A stretch of 64,000 nucleotides of DNA from Agrobacterium arsenijevicii (lineage in GTDB: Bacteria; Pseudomonadota; Alphaproteobacteria; Rhizobiales; Rhizobiaceae), in contig JWIT01000007.1 in assembly GCA_000949895.1 (NCBI GenBank), positions 186,001 to 250,000 on the forward strand, in the 5' to 3' direction. The position numbers and the translations under genes were made by a program. Each line of letters starts with the position of its first letter. The first letter of the stretch is position 1. Below the pieces are notes generated by a model. That model was not told the origin of the DNA. It was given only the letters and a program-made list of their open reading frames with translations, and did not search any database. Below are positions 19,100 to 28,081 of the stretch, in pieces.

Positions 19100-19936
19100 T
19101 CAAGCCTTGATGAAGGCCAAGAGATCGGCGTTCAGCACATCGGCATTAACGGTCAGCATGCCGTGCGAGAAGCCGGGGTAGGTCTTCAGCGTGCCGTTTT
19201 TCAAGAGCTTCACCGATTTCAGCGCGGAGTCCGCAATCGGCACGATCTGGTCGTCTTCACCGTGCAGCACCAGCGTCGGAACACTGATCGCCTTCAGGTC
19301 TTCGGTCTGATCGGTTTCCGAGAAGGCCTTGATGCCATCGTAGTGCGCCTTGGCGCCGCCCATCATGCCCTGCCGCCACCAGTTCTGGATCACACCTTCA
19401 TGAACGGTCGCGCCATCGCGGTTAAAGCCGTAGAACGGGCCGGCCGGCACATCGCGGAAAAACTGCGCACGGTTGGCGGCAAGCGCCGAGCGGAAGCCAT
19501 CAAAAACCTCCATCGGCAAGCCTTCGGGATTGGCCTCGGTCTTGAGCATCAGCGGCGGTACTGCGGAAACGAGAACGGCCTTGGCGACGCGGCCTGCGGG
19601 TTCACCATGTTTGGCGACATAACGCGCCACTTCGCCACCGCCGGTGGAATGGCCGATATGCACGGCATTTTTCAGGTCCAGCGCCTCGACGACGGCAAAG
19701 GCGTCGGCGGCATAGTGGTCCATATCGTGGCCTTCGGAAACCTGTGCCGAGCGGCCGTGGCCACGGCGGTCATGGGCGACGACACGATAGCCCTTGGAGA
19801 CGAAGAACAGCATCTGCGCATCCCAGTCGTCGGAGCTGAGCGGCCAGCCGTGGTGGAATACGATGGGCTGGGCATCCTTCGGGCCCCAGTCCTTGTAGAA
19901 GATTTCGGTTCCGTCAGTCGTCTTTACAAAGCCCAT
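19100..19936 (-). CDS. Alpha/beta hydrolase, non-heme chloroperoxidase / esterase type
   Basis: A 278-residue alpha/beta hydrolase without signal peptide, close to cofactor-free haloperoxidases and aryl esterases. The oxyanion H-H-G-W-P loop (residues 28-32) and the nucleophile elbow G-H-S-T-G-G with serine at 97 are seen. The late aspartate (H-G-E-D-D-Q-I-V-P) and C-terminal histidine (F-S-H-G-M) complete the triad. ATG 19936 is preceded by a purine-rich GGAGAAAC. The substrate is unknown; the perhydrolase activity reported for this family is often incidental. It stands alone, convergent with rhaK. Confidence 0.88.
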   Translation of the reverse strand: MGFVKTTDGTEIFYKDWGPKDAQPIVFHHGWPLSSDDWDAQMLFFVSKGYRVVAHDRRGHGRSAQVSEGHDMDHYAADAFAVVEALDLKNAVHIGHSTGGGEVARYVAKHGEPAGRVAKAVLVSAVPPLMLKTEANPEGLPMEVFDGFRSALAANRAQFFRDVPAGPFYGFNRDGATVHEGVIQNWWRQGMMGGAKAHYDGIKAFSETDQTEDLKAISVPTLVLHGEDDQIVPIADSALKSVKLLKNGTLKTYPGFSHGMLTVNADVLNADLLAFIKA

Positions 19937-20254
19937 GATCGTTTCTCCTTCGGTTGCGTTGGCATCTCCGGTGCAGCCTCAGTTGTGCGCCGGTTTGATG
20001 GAGGGATAATGACGCGGGAAAACGGCCTCGACAATTACAATAATAATTCGGAATGAATTGCGTTTTTAGCAATAATAACCGAGCAGCCCGCTGCCTGCGA
20101 TTTCGGTATCGGCGCTAAACGGCATGAAGCCCAAAAAGTTGCGACGGATGGCGCAAACGGATCGGAAAATGATTGCAGACAGAGCGCTCCGCGCCCTGTC
20201 CTTGGCCTGAAAATGAAATAGTAAAAGTCGCTCGCGGAACGAGGCGCTGGGGTT
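19937..20254. other. 318-base spacer upstream of the hydrolase; short direct repeats
   Basis: Contains no supported gene. An AT-rich core holds two copies of CAATAATAA at 20038-20046 and 20070-20078, 32 bases apart, which could be regulator sites for the leftward hydrolase gene. No convincing promoter hexamers could be fixed by eye. Confidence 0.4.
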
Positions 20255-20950
20255 TCAATCCACCTCGGGATCGTATTCCCGAGGGCTATCGTCCTTGGAA
20301 AACAACACGCAAGGGCCGCGTGAGCCGCGCGGATCATAAGCATAACCCTTGGCCGTCAGCGCCTGCATGATGTCGCGAACACCGGCAAGGCCATAAAGGT
20401 GGTCATGCAGCTCGACGAATATCCGCTCCACGCCGGCAAGCTCGGCATTGCCAAGTAGATCGCGCTCCGCACCCTCAATATCCATGACGAGCGCGGTAAT
20501 GCCCCGGCTGGCGACAAATTCATCGATATTCGCCGACGAGATTTCGATGCGCTTTTCGTAAGGGCCCTGATTTTCGTCCATGGACGACATCCAGAGATCC
20601 TTGCGGACATAAAAAGGATAGGTGCGCGGCTCATCGGCGGTAAGAAGCCCCTGTGAGAACACGACGTTGTCACGGCAATTGGCCTTGATCACCCGTTCCG
20701 CCAGCGCGGCCGTGGACGGATTGGCCTCGAACGCCCAGACGGAAACATCCTTTATACCGGCGATGATTGAGGTGATGATGCCGATACCGGACCCCAGTTC
20801 CAACACGCGGTCGCCGGGCTTGATGGCTTTCAGGACGCTGCGAGCCTCTTTTGCCTCATAGCTGCCGTCGGTCAGCGCCTGCCATATGACGGGCGATACC
20901 TCATCGGAAGACAGAGGCAGAGCTATTCCATGCACGTCCAGTATTTCCAT
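20255..20950 (-). CDS. FkbM-family SAM-dependent methyltransferase
   Basis: A 231-residue protein with a class I methyltransferase core: V-L-E-L-G-S-G-I-G-I-I-T for SAM binding (about residues 49-60), F-E-A-N-P after strand two, and M-D-I-E-G-A-E-R-D in the FkbM-specific motif. FkbM proteins methylate hydroxyl groups on natural products, sugars or peptides; the acceptor here cannot be told. The neighbours, a hydrolase and a c-di-GMP enzyme, give no pathway, and it is not tightly coupled to either. ATG 20950 gives a normal family length. Confidence 0.82.
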   Translation of the reverse strand: MEILDVHGIALPLSSDEVSPVIWQALTDGSYEAKEARSVLKAIKPGDRVLELGSGIGIITSIIAGIKDVSVWAFEANPSTAALAERVIKANCRDNVVFSQGLLTADEPRTYPFYVRKDLWMSSMDENQGPYEKRIEISSANIDEFVASRGITALVMDIEGAERDLLGNAELAGVERIFVELHDHLYGLAGVRDIMQALTAKGYAYDPRGSRGPCVLFSKDDSPREYDPEVD

Positions 20951-21093
20951 GTTTCCAAGCCTTTTCGCAAAACCCGGTCGCTTCGCCAGAATGATCCCGC
21001 ATTGACCGGGAATGCTCTACAGCATCGGCGCGACAACCGGTATCGGTTTTCGCGTGCAACGATGCATCCTTGTGAAAATTAGGCACGCCGTTT

Positions 21094-23028
21094 TCAGACG
21101 GAACTCCAGGCCACCAGTTCCTTGGCCGGCAACGGCCTGCTGATCAGATATCCCTGTACCAGATCACATCCCAGACGTTTGACGCATTCATATTGCTCTT
21201 CCGTCTCTATGCCTTCGGCGATGGTGGTCATTCTGAGGCTACGACCGACGCCGACCACGAATTCGACGATCGCCAGCGCGTCACGATCGCTGGTGATATC
21301 GCGCAGGAAAGACCGGTCGATCTTGATCTTGTCGAAGGGCACGCCGCGCAAATTCGCAAGCGAGGAATAACCGGTGCCGAAATCGTCCATGGCGATCTGG
21401 ATGCCGACGGCTTTCAGCCGCGTGAGCGTGTTGATGGTCTGGTCGCTCTTGTTGAGCAGGATCGATTCGGTGATCTCAAGTTCGAGCCGGCTCGGCTCCA
21501 GCCCGCTTTTTTCAAGCGCGCCCATCACGTTCTGGATAAGGTTGGTGCTGTGGAACTGAACGGGCGAGAGATTGACCGCCACCTTCATGTCCTCGTCCCA
21601 GCCCATCGCCTCGCGGCAGGCGGTCTCCATCACCCATTTTCCGAGCGAATGGATAAGGCCGGTCCTTTCCGCAACGGGAATGAATACGCTGGGCGGCACA
21701 TCGCCCCGCACCGGATGTTTCCAGCGCAAAAGTGCCTCGAAGCCGCAAAGCTTGCGGGTCTGCGTCGCCACCTGCGGCTGGTAATAAACCTCCATCTCAT
21801 CGTTCTGCAACGCCGTCTGCAGATCGGCCTCGAAGGATTTCTTCTCGGTCAGCTGCTTCTGCATGCGGACCTTGAAAACGCTTGCCCGGCCCGGGCCGAT
21901 GGCCTTGGCCTCATAGAGAGCCAGATCGGCGCGTTTGAACAATTCATCCGCATCGACGGTGCCGTGCGATATGGCGATGCCGATGCAGGTGCCGATTTTG
22001 ACCTCCTGCTCGCCGAGCTGGTAGGTTCGGCTGATCTGCTCGATAAGTTTGGAAGCGAGACGGCGCGCCGCGTCCTCATTGAGATCATCGGACACGACGG
22101 CGAATTCATCGCCGCCAAGGCGGCAAACCATGTCGTAATCGCCGCCGATACCCGAAAGGCGCTGCGCCACGGCCTGAAGCAGGGCATCGCCCGAATCGTG
22201 GCCGAGCGTGTCGTTGACGTCCTTGAAGCCGTCGAGATCGAGCAGAAGAATGGCCGTCGTTCCGTTGCCGCCGAAGGATCGGCGCAGCCGCTCGATCAGT
22301 TCCTGCCGGAACAGCGCGCGGTTCGGCAGTCCCGTCAGCGCATCATGATAGGCATCATGTTCCAGCCGGACATTTTTCGCCTGCAATTCAAGCGTGGCGG
22401 CGCGCAGGTCATCCGTCAGGCCGCGCATGCTTTTTTGCGCGCGGTTGAGCAGATCGTTCTGGCGCAGCAGTAGGATCACAAGCGCAATGCCGCACAGGAT
22501 CAGGCCGCCCGCCAGCGCGGTGTAAACGATATGCAGCTTGCGCACATCCTCATGGGCCGTGTCGATCAGATTGACGTCGAAAGCGACCGATGATGATGCC
22601 AGCGTCGTCATCGGCGCATCGAGCGCGCTCATCACGGAGAGCAGATCAGGCACATCGGCCGGCTTCAGGCTGCCCATCTGCTGTTCCAGACGGGCCAGAG
22701 CCGCATCAAGGCGGGCTACGAGGTCCCGCCACTGCTGCTTTTCATTGATGAAAGCGCCAAGATTGCCCTGCTTCAAAAGTTCCAGACGGCTCAGCATGAT
22801 GTCCAGACGCAGCTGCAATTCGTCTCGATCAATCTCGCCGGGGCTGAGCGCAAACACGGCCAACTTGTTCTGAAGGCGAAGATATTCCGCCACGGTCTGG
22901 CTGACCGCCCACGAGTCGTTATAGCGGGCGAATTTCTGCAGAGCGGTCTGACGCTCGGCAATGACGAAAGCGATATAGCCCGTTGCCAGGACGAAGCAAC
23001 AGATGATCACCGCCACAAGTTTTCGCAA
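21094..23028 (-). CDS. dcpA: Dual GGDEF-EAL diguanylate cyclase / phosphodiesterase, DcpA-like
   Basis: A 644-residue inner-membrane enzyme that makes or breaks cyclic di-GMP. Membrane helices at about 4-24 and 168-188 flank a ~145-residue periplasmic helical domain, followed by a coiled linker. The GGDEF domain has an intact active motif at 305-309, and the EAL domain has E-A-L at 431-433 and D-D-F-G-T-G-Y-S-S-L at 548-557, so both catalytic sites look active. The layout with pruR nine bases upstream matches the A. tumefaciens dcpA locus, where pterin-dependent PruR shifts DcpA towards phosphodiesterase activity and restrains attachment and polysaccharide. The start is a TTG at 23028 with AAAGGTG ahead; in-frame GTG codons at 23016 and 23010 are alternatives. 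Confidence 0.88.
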   Translation of the reverse strand: MRKLVAVIICCFVLATGYIAFVIAERQTALQKFARYNDSWAVSQTVAEYLRLQNKLAVFALSPGEIDRDELQLRLDIMLSRLELLKQGNLGAFINEKQQWRDLVARLDAALARLEQQMGSLKPADVPDLLSVMSALDAPMTTLASSSVAFDVNLIDTAHEDVRKLHIVYTALAGGLILCGIALVILLLRQNDLLNRAQKSMRGLTDDLRAATLELQAKNVRLEHDAYHDALTGLPNRALFRQELIERLRRSFGGNGTTAILLLDLDGFKDVNDTLGHDSGDALLQAVAQRLSGIGGDYDMVCRLGGDEFAVVSDDLNEDAARRLASKLIEQISRTYQLGEQEVKIGTCIGIAISHGTVDADELFKRADLALYEAKAIGPGRASVFKVRMQKQLTEKKSFEADLQTALQNDEMEVYYQPQVATQTRKLCGFEALLRWKHPVRGDVPPSVFIPVAERTGLIHSLGKWVMETACREAMGWDEDMKVAVNLSPVQFHSTNLIQNVMGALEKSGLEPSRLELEITESILLNKSDQTINTLTRLKAVGIQIAMDDFGTGYSSLANLRGVPFDKIKIDRSFLRDITSDRDALAIVEFVVGVGRSLRMTTIAEGIETEEQYECVKRLGCDLVQGYLISRPLPAKELVAWSSV

Positions 23029-23037
23029 ACGGCACCT

Positions 23038-23544
23038 TTATTCCACTATCAATTTGGCGACTTGCCATGCGGACCGCGAATAATAGGTCTGTTTCTGCAG
23101 CTCCGGGTCGCTGTCATAGGGATATATGACGAACAACGGGCCCTTTTCGCGAACTGTCATGTAGTTGCCATCCAGTTTGATCGCGAGGATAACGTTAAAT
23201 TTCTTAAAATCCTCAACCGGTATCGTGCTGACATAGTCGTTGAGAGCGACCGCCGTGACGCTGGTGCCCTTCGCGCCGACGACATCCATCAATTTTGCCA
23301 GCGACACGCCGTCAAAACGGACACGGCCATCGTGCCAGGGCGTCGTGGTTTCCACCGTCACCATGCCGAGCGCCTCCAGCATGTCGCGATCGAATACCGC
23401 AGCGCCATCGGCATTGGTATTGGTGATGTTTCCGGAGATGGTCAATATCGGCTTGCCTTGCGGCTTGGCGATCGTCCCGGCCTCGGCGCAGGAAAGCCAC
23501 ACGAGCGACAGGAACGCACTGAGAAGTACCCGGGCGAAACTCAT
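23038..23544 (-). CDS. pruR: Periplasmic pterin-binding regulator of DcpA, PruR-like
   Basis: A 168-residue exported protein: Sec signal peptide of about 22 residues (ending C-A-E-A) and a mature domain resembling the molybdopterin-binding fold of sulfite oxidase-type oxidoreductases (P-I-L-T-I-S-G-N near the start, F-D-G-V-S-L-A-K-L-M, Y-V-S-T-I-P). The mature part has no cysteine, so it cannot ligate molybdenum as catalytic members do. This fits PruR of A. tumefaciens, a pterin-responsive partner of the cyclase/phosphodiesterase encoded next to it. ATG 23544 has GGAGAAAG upstream; the longer start at 23622 would destroy the signal peptide. Its stop lies nine bases before dcpA. Confidence 0.85.
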   Translation of the reverse strand: MSFARVLLSAFLSLVWLSCAEAGTIAKPQGKPILTISGNITNTNADGAAVFDRDMLEALGMVTVETTTPWHDGRVRFDGVSLAKLMDVVGAKGTSVTAVALNDYVSTIPVEDFKKFNVILAIKLDGNYMTVREKGPLFVIYPYDSDPELQKQTYYSRSAWQVAKLIVE

Positions 23545-24173
23545 AACTCTTTCTCCATCGATAACGTTCGGGTCGAGGGGTTTTCGCCAACCTTTAAGGG
23601 TCAAGGGAACCGACGCTCGCATTATATATCAGGAATGAATGTTATATCGTCAGTGAGTTTTTATCCGTATTTTCTCTAGGTTTTCAGTAAACCCTTTGGA
23701 TAATTTTTCCGTCTTATTGTATTTTTTCACGCTTCGCGCCCTGTTATGACGCAAGCAACAACCCAAGATATGCCCTCCCGCCAGTCCGCCCGGCGCGACA
23801 ACGGCCGAATCGCGGCACATGCTTTCCCGCTCACGGACAGGAACGCATGATTCGCGCGGGCCGAACAAGGCCATCGGAGATTCGGCACCCGCTCGCAGGT
23901 CAAACAGGCATGACGGAAGACAAGTTCCACATCACAGAAAAAATCATGGCGTTTGCCGGAACGGACGGTTGAAACATACCGCCCGGAACTTAATATAAGG
24001 GCTGTCATTTCCGTTTCCGGCAATTCCAGAACCCTCCTGCCGGAAATGCCCAGACACAAGTTCCGCGCAGCGAAAGCCGCGATGCCGGATATAGTCCGGC
24101 CAGGAAAATTCTGTTCCCGTCTCCGGGTCCGACGGCACCTTGCCGTATTGGCCGCATCATGAAGGTAGTCCCT
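23545..24173. other. 629-base divergent spacer; one 9-bp inverted repeat, no supported gene
   Basis: Short open frames of 60-75 codons occur on both strands, but none has a ribosome site plus recognisable sequence, so none is called. The 150 bases nearest pruR are AT-rich. TTTCCGGCA (24014-24022) and TGCCGGAAA (24038-24046) are a perfect inverted repeat about 130 bases before the aldehyde dehydrogenase and may be an operator or a small hairpin. Confidence 0.4.
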
Positions 24174-25610
24174 ATGCACACCTATCCCGACATCAAACTT
24201 CTCATTGATGGCGAATGGCGAGACGCCGTTTCCGGCAAGACGATCGCCGTGTCCGATCCTGCGACCGACGAGATCATCGGCGCGATTGCCCATGCCGAAA
24301 AGCCGGATCTGGATCTGGCGCTTGCCGCTGCCGAGCGGGGCTTCAAGGTCTGGCGCGACACCTCGCCCTTCGAGCGTTCCAAGATCATGCGCAAGGCGGC
24401 CGATATACTGCGCGAGCGCAAGGACAAGATCGCCTATATAATGACCCGCGAACAGGGCAAGCCGCTTTCGCAATCGGCAACCGAAATCCTGGGCGCCGCC
24501 GACACCATCGACTGGTTTGCCGAAGAAGCGCGCCGCACCTATGGCCAGGTCATTCCGGCGCGCGCGACCGGCGTTTCCCAGCTCGCCATCAAGCTGCCGG
24601 TCGGCCCCGTCGCCGCCTTCACGCCCTGGAATTTCCCGATCAACCAGATCGTCCGCAAGCTTTCCGCAGCGCTTGCAACCGGCTGCTCGATCATCGTCAA
24701 GGCTCCGGAAGAAACACCGGCATCGCCGGCGGAACTGATCCGCGCCTTCGTGGATGCGGGCGTGCCGGCGGGTGTCATCGGTCTCGTTTATGGCGTTCCG
24801 TCCGAGATTTCGGAATATCTGATCCCGCATCCGGTCATCCGCAAGATTTCCTTCACCGGCTCCACGCCGATTGGCAAGCATCTGGCGGCCCTTGCCGGCA
24901 AGCACATGAAACGCGCCACGATGGAACTCGGCGGCCATGCGCCTGTCATGATCTTCGACGATGCCGATATCGAAAAGGCGATCCAGGTGACCTCGCTTGC
25001 GAAATTCCGCAATGCCGGCCAGGTCTGCGTCGCCCCCACCCGCTTCCTCGTGCAGGACGGCGTGGCGGATCGCTTCCTTGAAGGTTTCGTGGAAGCCACG
25101 AAGGCCATCAAGGTCGGCAACGGTCTGGAAGACGGTGTCGTCATGGGTCCGCTTGCCAATGAACGCCGTATCCCGGCGCTGGAAAGCCTCATCAACGACG
25201 CCGTTTCCCATGGCGCGGAACTGAAGACCGGCGGCCGCCGCATCGGCAACAAGGGCAACTTCTTCGAGCCGACGGTTCTCGCCAACGTGCCGGTAACCGC
25301 CAAGATCATGAACGACGAGCCCTTCGGTCCCGTCGCGATCATCAACCGCTTCTCGACCTTCGATGACGCGATCACTGAGGCGAACCGCCTGCCCTTCGGT
25401 CTTGCATCCTATGCCTTCACCGGTTCGGTCAAGACCGCGCACGCGCTCGGCCATCAGGTCGAGGCCGGCATGCTGACCATCAACCACAACGGCCTTGCGC
25501 TTCCTGAAGTCCCCTTCGGCGGCATCAAGGATTCCGGCTACGGTACGGAAGGTGGCTCGGAAGCGGTTCAGGCCTATCTGGAGACGAAATTCGTCAGCCA
25601 GATGAGCTGA
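24174..25610 (+). CDS. NAD(P)-dependent aldehyde dehydrogenase, succinate-semialdehyde dehydrogenase-like
   Basis: A 478-residue aldehyde dehydrogenase oxidising an aldehyde to its acid in the cytoplasm. Seen are F-T-P-W-N-F-P in the cofactor domain, F-T-G-S-T-P-I-G, the general-base glutamate in M-E-L-G-G-H-A-P and the nucleophilic cysteine in N-A-G-Q-V-C-V-A-P, followed by E-P-F-G-P-V. Length and motifs fit succinate-semialdehyde or related semialdehyde dehydrogenases, but the substrate cannot be fixed by eye. ATG 24159 is in frame, but GAAGGTAG before ATG 24174 makes the latter the better start. It stands alone; no transaminase gene is nearby. Confidence 0.85.
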   Translation: MHTYPDIKLLIDGEWRDAVSGKTIAVSDPATDEIIGAIAHAEKPDLDLALAAAERGFKVWRDTSPFERSKIMRKAADILRERKDKIAYIMTREQGKPLSQSATEILGAADTIDWFAEEARRTYGQVIPARATGVSQLAIKLPVGPVAAFTPWNFPINQIVRKLSAALATGCSIIVKAPEETPASPAELIRAFVDAGVPAGVIGLVYGVPSEISEYLIPHPVIRKISFTGSTPIGKHLAALAGKHMKRATMELGGHAPVMIFDDADIEKAIQVTSLAKFRNAGQVCVAPTRFLVQDGVADRFLEGFVEATKAIKVGNGLEDGVVMGPLANERRIPALESLINDAVSHGAELKTGGRRIGNKGNFFEPTVLANVPVTAKIMNDEPFGPVAIINRFSTFDDAITEANRLPFGLASYAFTGSVKTAHALGHQVEAGMLTINHNGLALPEVPFGGIKDSGYGTEGGSEAVQAYLETKFVSQMS

Positions 25611-25940
25611 AGGCCTTGGCTCCGGCTCTGGGTGTATGACAATATCCGCCCAACGCTTGAGTTTGGCGAACCCGGAGTATCCATACTCCGTCACACCGGA
25701 CTCGATCCGGGGTCCAGTGCGATCAAGTCTTTGATCGCGAAAGAGTCGTTTCACGGCGCAGACGCGCCGTGGCTGGATGCCGGATCACGTCCGGCATGAC
25801 GGAGGAAAGTACGAATGCCTCCTCCTACGTCTGAGAATGGGGAAAATTTGCCCGTCTTCTCCTTGCCAATGCCCTCCCCCTGCTTGCCTCAAACCTCTTC
25901 TTCCCTTAAAAGAACAAAAAGTGAACTTTCGAGGGCAGAC
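25611..25940. other. 330-base spacer dominated by a palindromic repeat
   Basis: Holds the composite palindrome at 25688-25802 and then a pyrimidine-rich stretch before the glycosylase gene. An in-frame ATG at 25815 would extend that gene through this stretch, but its translated residues are low-complexity and unlike the family, so it is left out. No promoter could be fixed. Confidence 0.5.
25688..25802. repeat. Composite palindromic element with two internal hairpins
   Basis: Imperfect 30-bp arms at 25688-25717 and 25773-25802 enclose two perfect 8-bp hairpins, GCGATCAA/TTGATCGC (719-726 with 731-738 of 25000) and CACGGCGC/GCGCCGTG (752-759 with 764-771). The outer arms begin with CCGTCA and end with TGACGG, as in the two shorter palindromes elsewhere in the window. 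The whole could fold as a cruciform-like multi-stem RNA. Confidence 0.75.
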
Positions 25941-27038
25941 ATGAGCGAGACGGCCGCACCGGCGTTGAAGGAAATCTTCAACCGTGAAAAACTGCAGCAT
26001 ATAGCTGATCAGACGAAAGCCGTTCACGCGCCTTTTGACGTTTCCGCCTTCATGGCGCTCGCCACCACAAATCTCGAGGCTCTGGGCATCATGCAACGCA
26101 TGCGGCAGGTGGCAACGAGCCTGCACGCGACGCTTCCCGGCGACTACGCCCGTAATATCGAAATCCTGACCGCCGCAGCGCCGGGGATCGGCAACGGTTT
26201 CGCATCCATTTCCCTGCCGGAATATGTCGCGCTTTACGGTCTCGATGATTTCGATCTTTCCATGCAGGCGCTACAATATTTCACCCGCTTCGGTTCTTCG
26301 GAGTTCGCCATCCGCCATTTTCTGCAAAAGGATATGGCCCGAACCCTTGCGGTGATGGAAACATGGTCTCGGCACGAAAACGAGCATGTGCGACGGCTGG
26401 CGAGCGAGGGCTGCCGGCCGCGCCTGCCATGGTCGTTCCAGATCAAACCCCTGATCGATGACCCCTCGCCCGTCACCGCAATCCTCGATGCCATGAAAGC
26501 CGATGAGGCGCTTTATGTGCGCAAATCCGTAGCCAATCATCTGAACGACATCACCAAGGACAATCCCGCCTTCGTGCTGACACTGATCGACACATGGCCG
26601 AAGGAAAACCCGCATACGCGCTGGATTACACGGCAGGCACTGCGCACGCTGATCAAGAAGGGTGACGCCGCCGCACTCGCCCATCTTGGTGCTCATGAGG
26701 AAGCAGAAATTGCGCTCGAGGTATTTCAGGTTTCGCCGGATAAGGTCGTTCTCGGCAATCCGGTGCGGATTTCAGCCACCTTCACCTCGACGGCGAAAGG
26801 TCCGCAGAAGCTGGTGGTCGATTACGCCGTGCACTACGTCAAAAAAAGCGGCGACGCTTCCGCGAAAGTCTTCAAGTGGAAGGAGATCGAGCTTCAGCCC
26901 GGCGAAACATGTGCGCTGTCGATCAGCCGCGCCATGCGCGATTTCACCACCCGCAAACACTATGCGGGTGTTCACAAGGTCGACCTCATGATCAATGGCA
27001 GGCTGGCGGCTGAAGCCTCTTTCGAACTGCTGATCTGA
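25941..27038 (+). CDS. alkC: AlkC-type 3-methyladenine DNA glycosylase (HEAT-like repeats plus C-terminal beta domain)
   Basis: A 365-residue protein resembling the AlkC branch of HEAT-like DNA glycosylases that remove alkylated purines without base flipping. Residues 1 to about 250 are paired helices (for example the L-Q-Y-F-T-R-F-G-S-S-E-F-A-I-R-H-F segment and W-I-T-R-Q-A-L-R-T-L). The last ~105 residues are beta-rich (V-V-L-G-N-P-V-R-I-S-A-T-F, V-V-D-Y-A-V-H-Y), matching the Ig-like domain known at the AlkC C-terminus. ATG 25941 follows CGAGGGCAGAC. No alkA, ogt or ada gene lies near. Family assignment is from memory of AlkC architecture. Confidence 0.78.
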   Translation: MSETAAPALKEIFNREKLQHIADQTKAVHAPFDVSAFMALATTNLEALGIMQRMRQVATSLHATLPGDYARNIEILTAAAPGIGNGFASISLPEYVALYGLDDFDLSMQALQYFTRFGSSEFAIRHFLQKDMARTLAVMETWSRHENEHVRRLASEGCRPRLPWSFQIKPLIDDPSPVTAILDAMKADEALYVRKSVANHLNDITKDNPAFVLTLIDTWPKENPHTRWITRQALRTLIKKGDAAALAHLGAHEEAEIALEVFQVSPDKVVLGNPVRISATFTSTAKGPQKLVVDYAVHYVKKSGDASAKVFKWKEIELQPGETCALSISRAMRDFTTRKHYAGVHKVDLMINGRLAAEASFELLI

Positions 27039-27051
27039 GGCTGTTAAGGGC

Positions 27052-28077
27052 TCACGCCGCCGGGAAAATCTTTGCCCGGCGGATAATGACGGAACCGCGG
27101 TCGCCGGCGGCGACATCGTTTTCCGGCGGCACGTCGAATTCCAGGAGATCGCCGCCATCAGTGCTGGCGATCACGCGGCGCTCTCCAGCCCGGTCAAGCA
27201 CCCGCGCCACGGAGGCCGGAATGCCCTCATGCAGGTCTTCCCATTCCAGATCGGACGGGCGGGCATAGATTTCGACAGCGCCGTCTCCTTGAGCGTAGGA
27301 GAAAGGCAATTCGTTGTCACCGACATAGACCTTGCCGCCCCGCGCCACACCGGACACTCTGTTAGCATCGCCCAGAAAGCGCATGACAAAGGCGCTGTTC
27401 GGCTGGCGGCAAACTTCCTTCGGCGTGCCCTGCTGAACGATCTCACCCTGATTGAGGATGACGACACGGTCGGCGAGATCGAGCGCCTCTTCCTGATCAT
27501 GTGTCACGAAAATCGTGGTGATGCCCAACGCACCGTGAATTTCACGCAGCCAGCGGCGCAGATCGCGGCGCACATTGGCATCAAGCGCGCCGAAGGGCTC
27601 ATCGAGCAGGAGTACTTTTGGATCGACCGAAAGCGCGCGTGCCAGCGCCACGCGCTGCCGCTGCCCGCCGGATATCTGCGCCGGGAACCGATCCCCCAGA
27701 CCATCAAGTTTGACGAGGTTCAGAAGTTCCTTGACCCTCGCATCGATCGCCGCCTTGTCGCGCTTCACCTTCGAGACCTTCATACCGAAAGCGATGTTTT
27801 CGTTGAGCGTCATGTGCGGGAAAAGCGCGTAATGCTGGAACACGAAACCGACGCCGCGGTCACGCACCGGAATATTGGTGGCATCCTCATCCCCGAAAAA
27901 GATGCGGCCACCATCGCTATATTCCAGACCGGCGACCATGCGCAAAATCGTCGTCTTGCCGGAACCGGAAGGCCCGAGTAGCGCCAGAAGTTCGCCGCTT
28001 TCGATATCCAGCGAAACATCGCGTACCGCGCGGAACGTATCGAAGGTCTTCACCACATTTTCGAGGCGGATTTTCAT
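27052..28077 (-). CDS. cysA: Sulfate/thiosulfate ABC transporter, ATP-binding protein
   Basis: A 341-residue ATPase driving sulfate uptake. Walker A is G-P-S-G-S-G-K-T-T (about residues 35-43), the signature is [12 protein letters not shown] and Walker B is V-L-L-L-D-E-P. The C-terminal ~100 residues form a TOBE-type regulatory domain. ATG 28077 gives the family N-terminus; the in-frame extension to 28320 runs over cysW and is rejected. It is the last gene of the sbp-cysT-cysW-cysA transcript, 4 bases after cysW. Confidence 0.94.
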   Translation of the reverse strand: MKIRLENVVKTFDTFRAVRDVSLDIESGELLALLGPSGSGKTTILRMVAGLEYSDGGRIFFGDEDATNIPVRDRGVGFVFQHYALFPHMTLNENIAFGMKVSKVKRDKAAIDARVKELLNLVKLDGLGDRFPAQISGGQRQRVALARALSVDPKVLLLDEPFGALDANVRRDLRRWLREIHGALGITTIFVTHDQEEALDLADRVVILNQGEIVQQGTPKEVCRQPNSAFVMRFLGDANRVSGVARGGKVYVGDNELPFSYAQGDGAVEIYARPSDLEWEDLHEGIPASVARVLDRAGERRVIASTDGGDLLEFDVPPENDVAAGDRGSVIIRRAKIFPAA

Positions 28078-28081
28078 GGGA

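Noticed and set aside
21193..22473. A 426-codon open frame antisense to dcpA
   Set aside because: Covers intact GGDEF and EAL coding sequence on the other strand; no motif of its own.
23650..24162. Small open frames of 64-74 codons in the pruR/dehydrogenase spacer
   Set aside because: No ribosome sites, signal peptides or known motifs; random open frames are expected in GC-rich DNA.
23727..25754. A 675-codon open frame antisense to the aldehyde dehydrogenase
   Set aside because: Shadow of the dehydrogenase extended into the spacer; no recognisable sequence.
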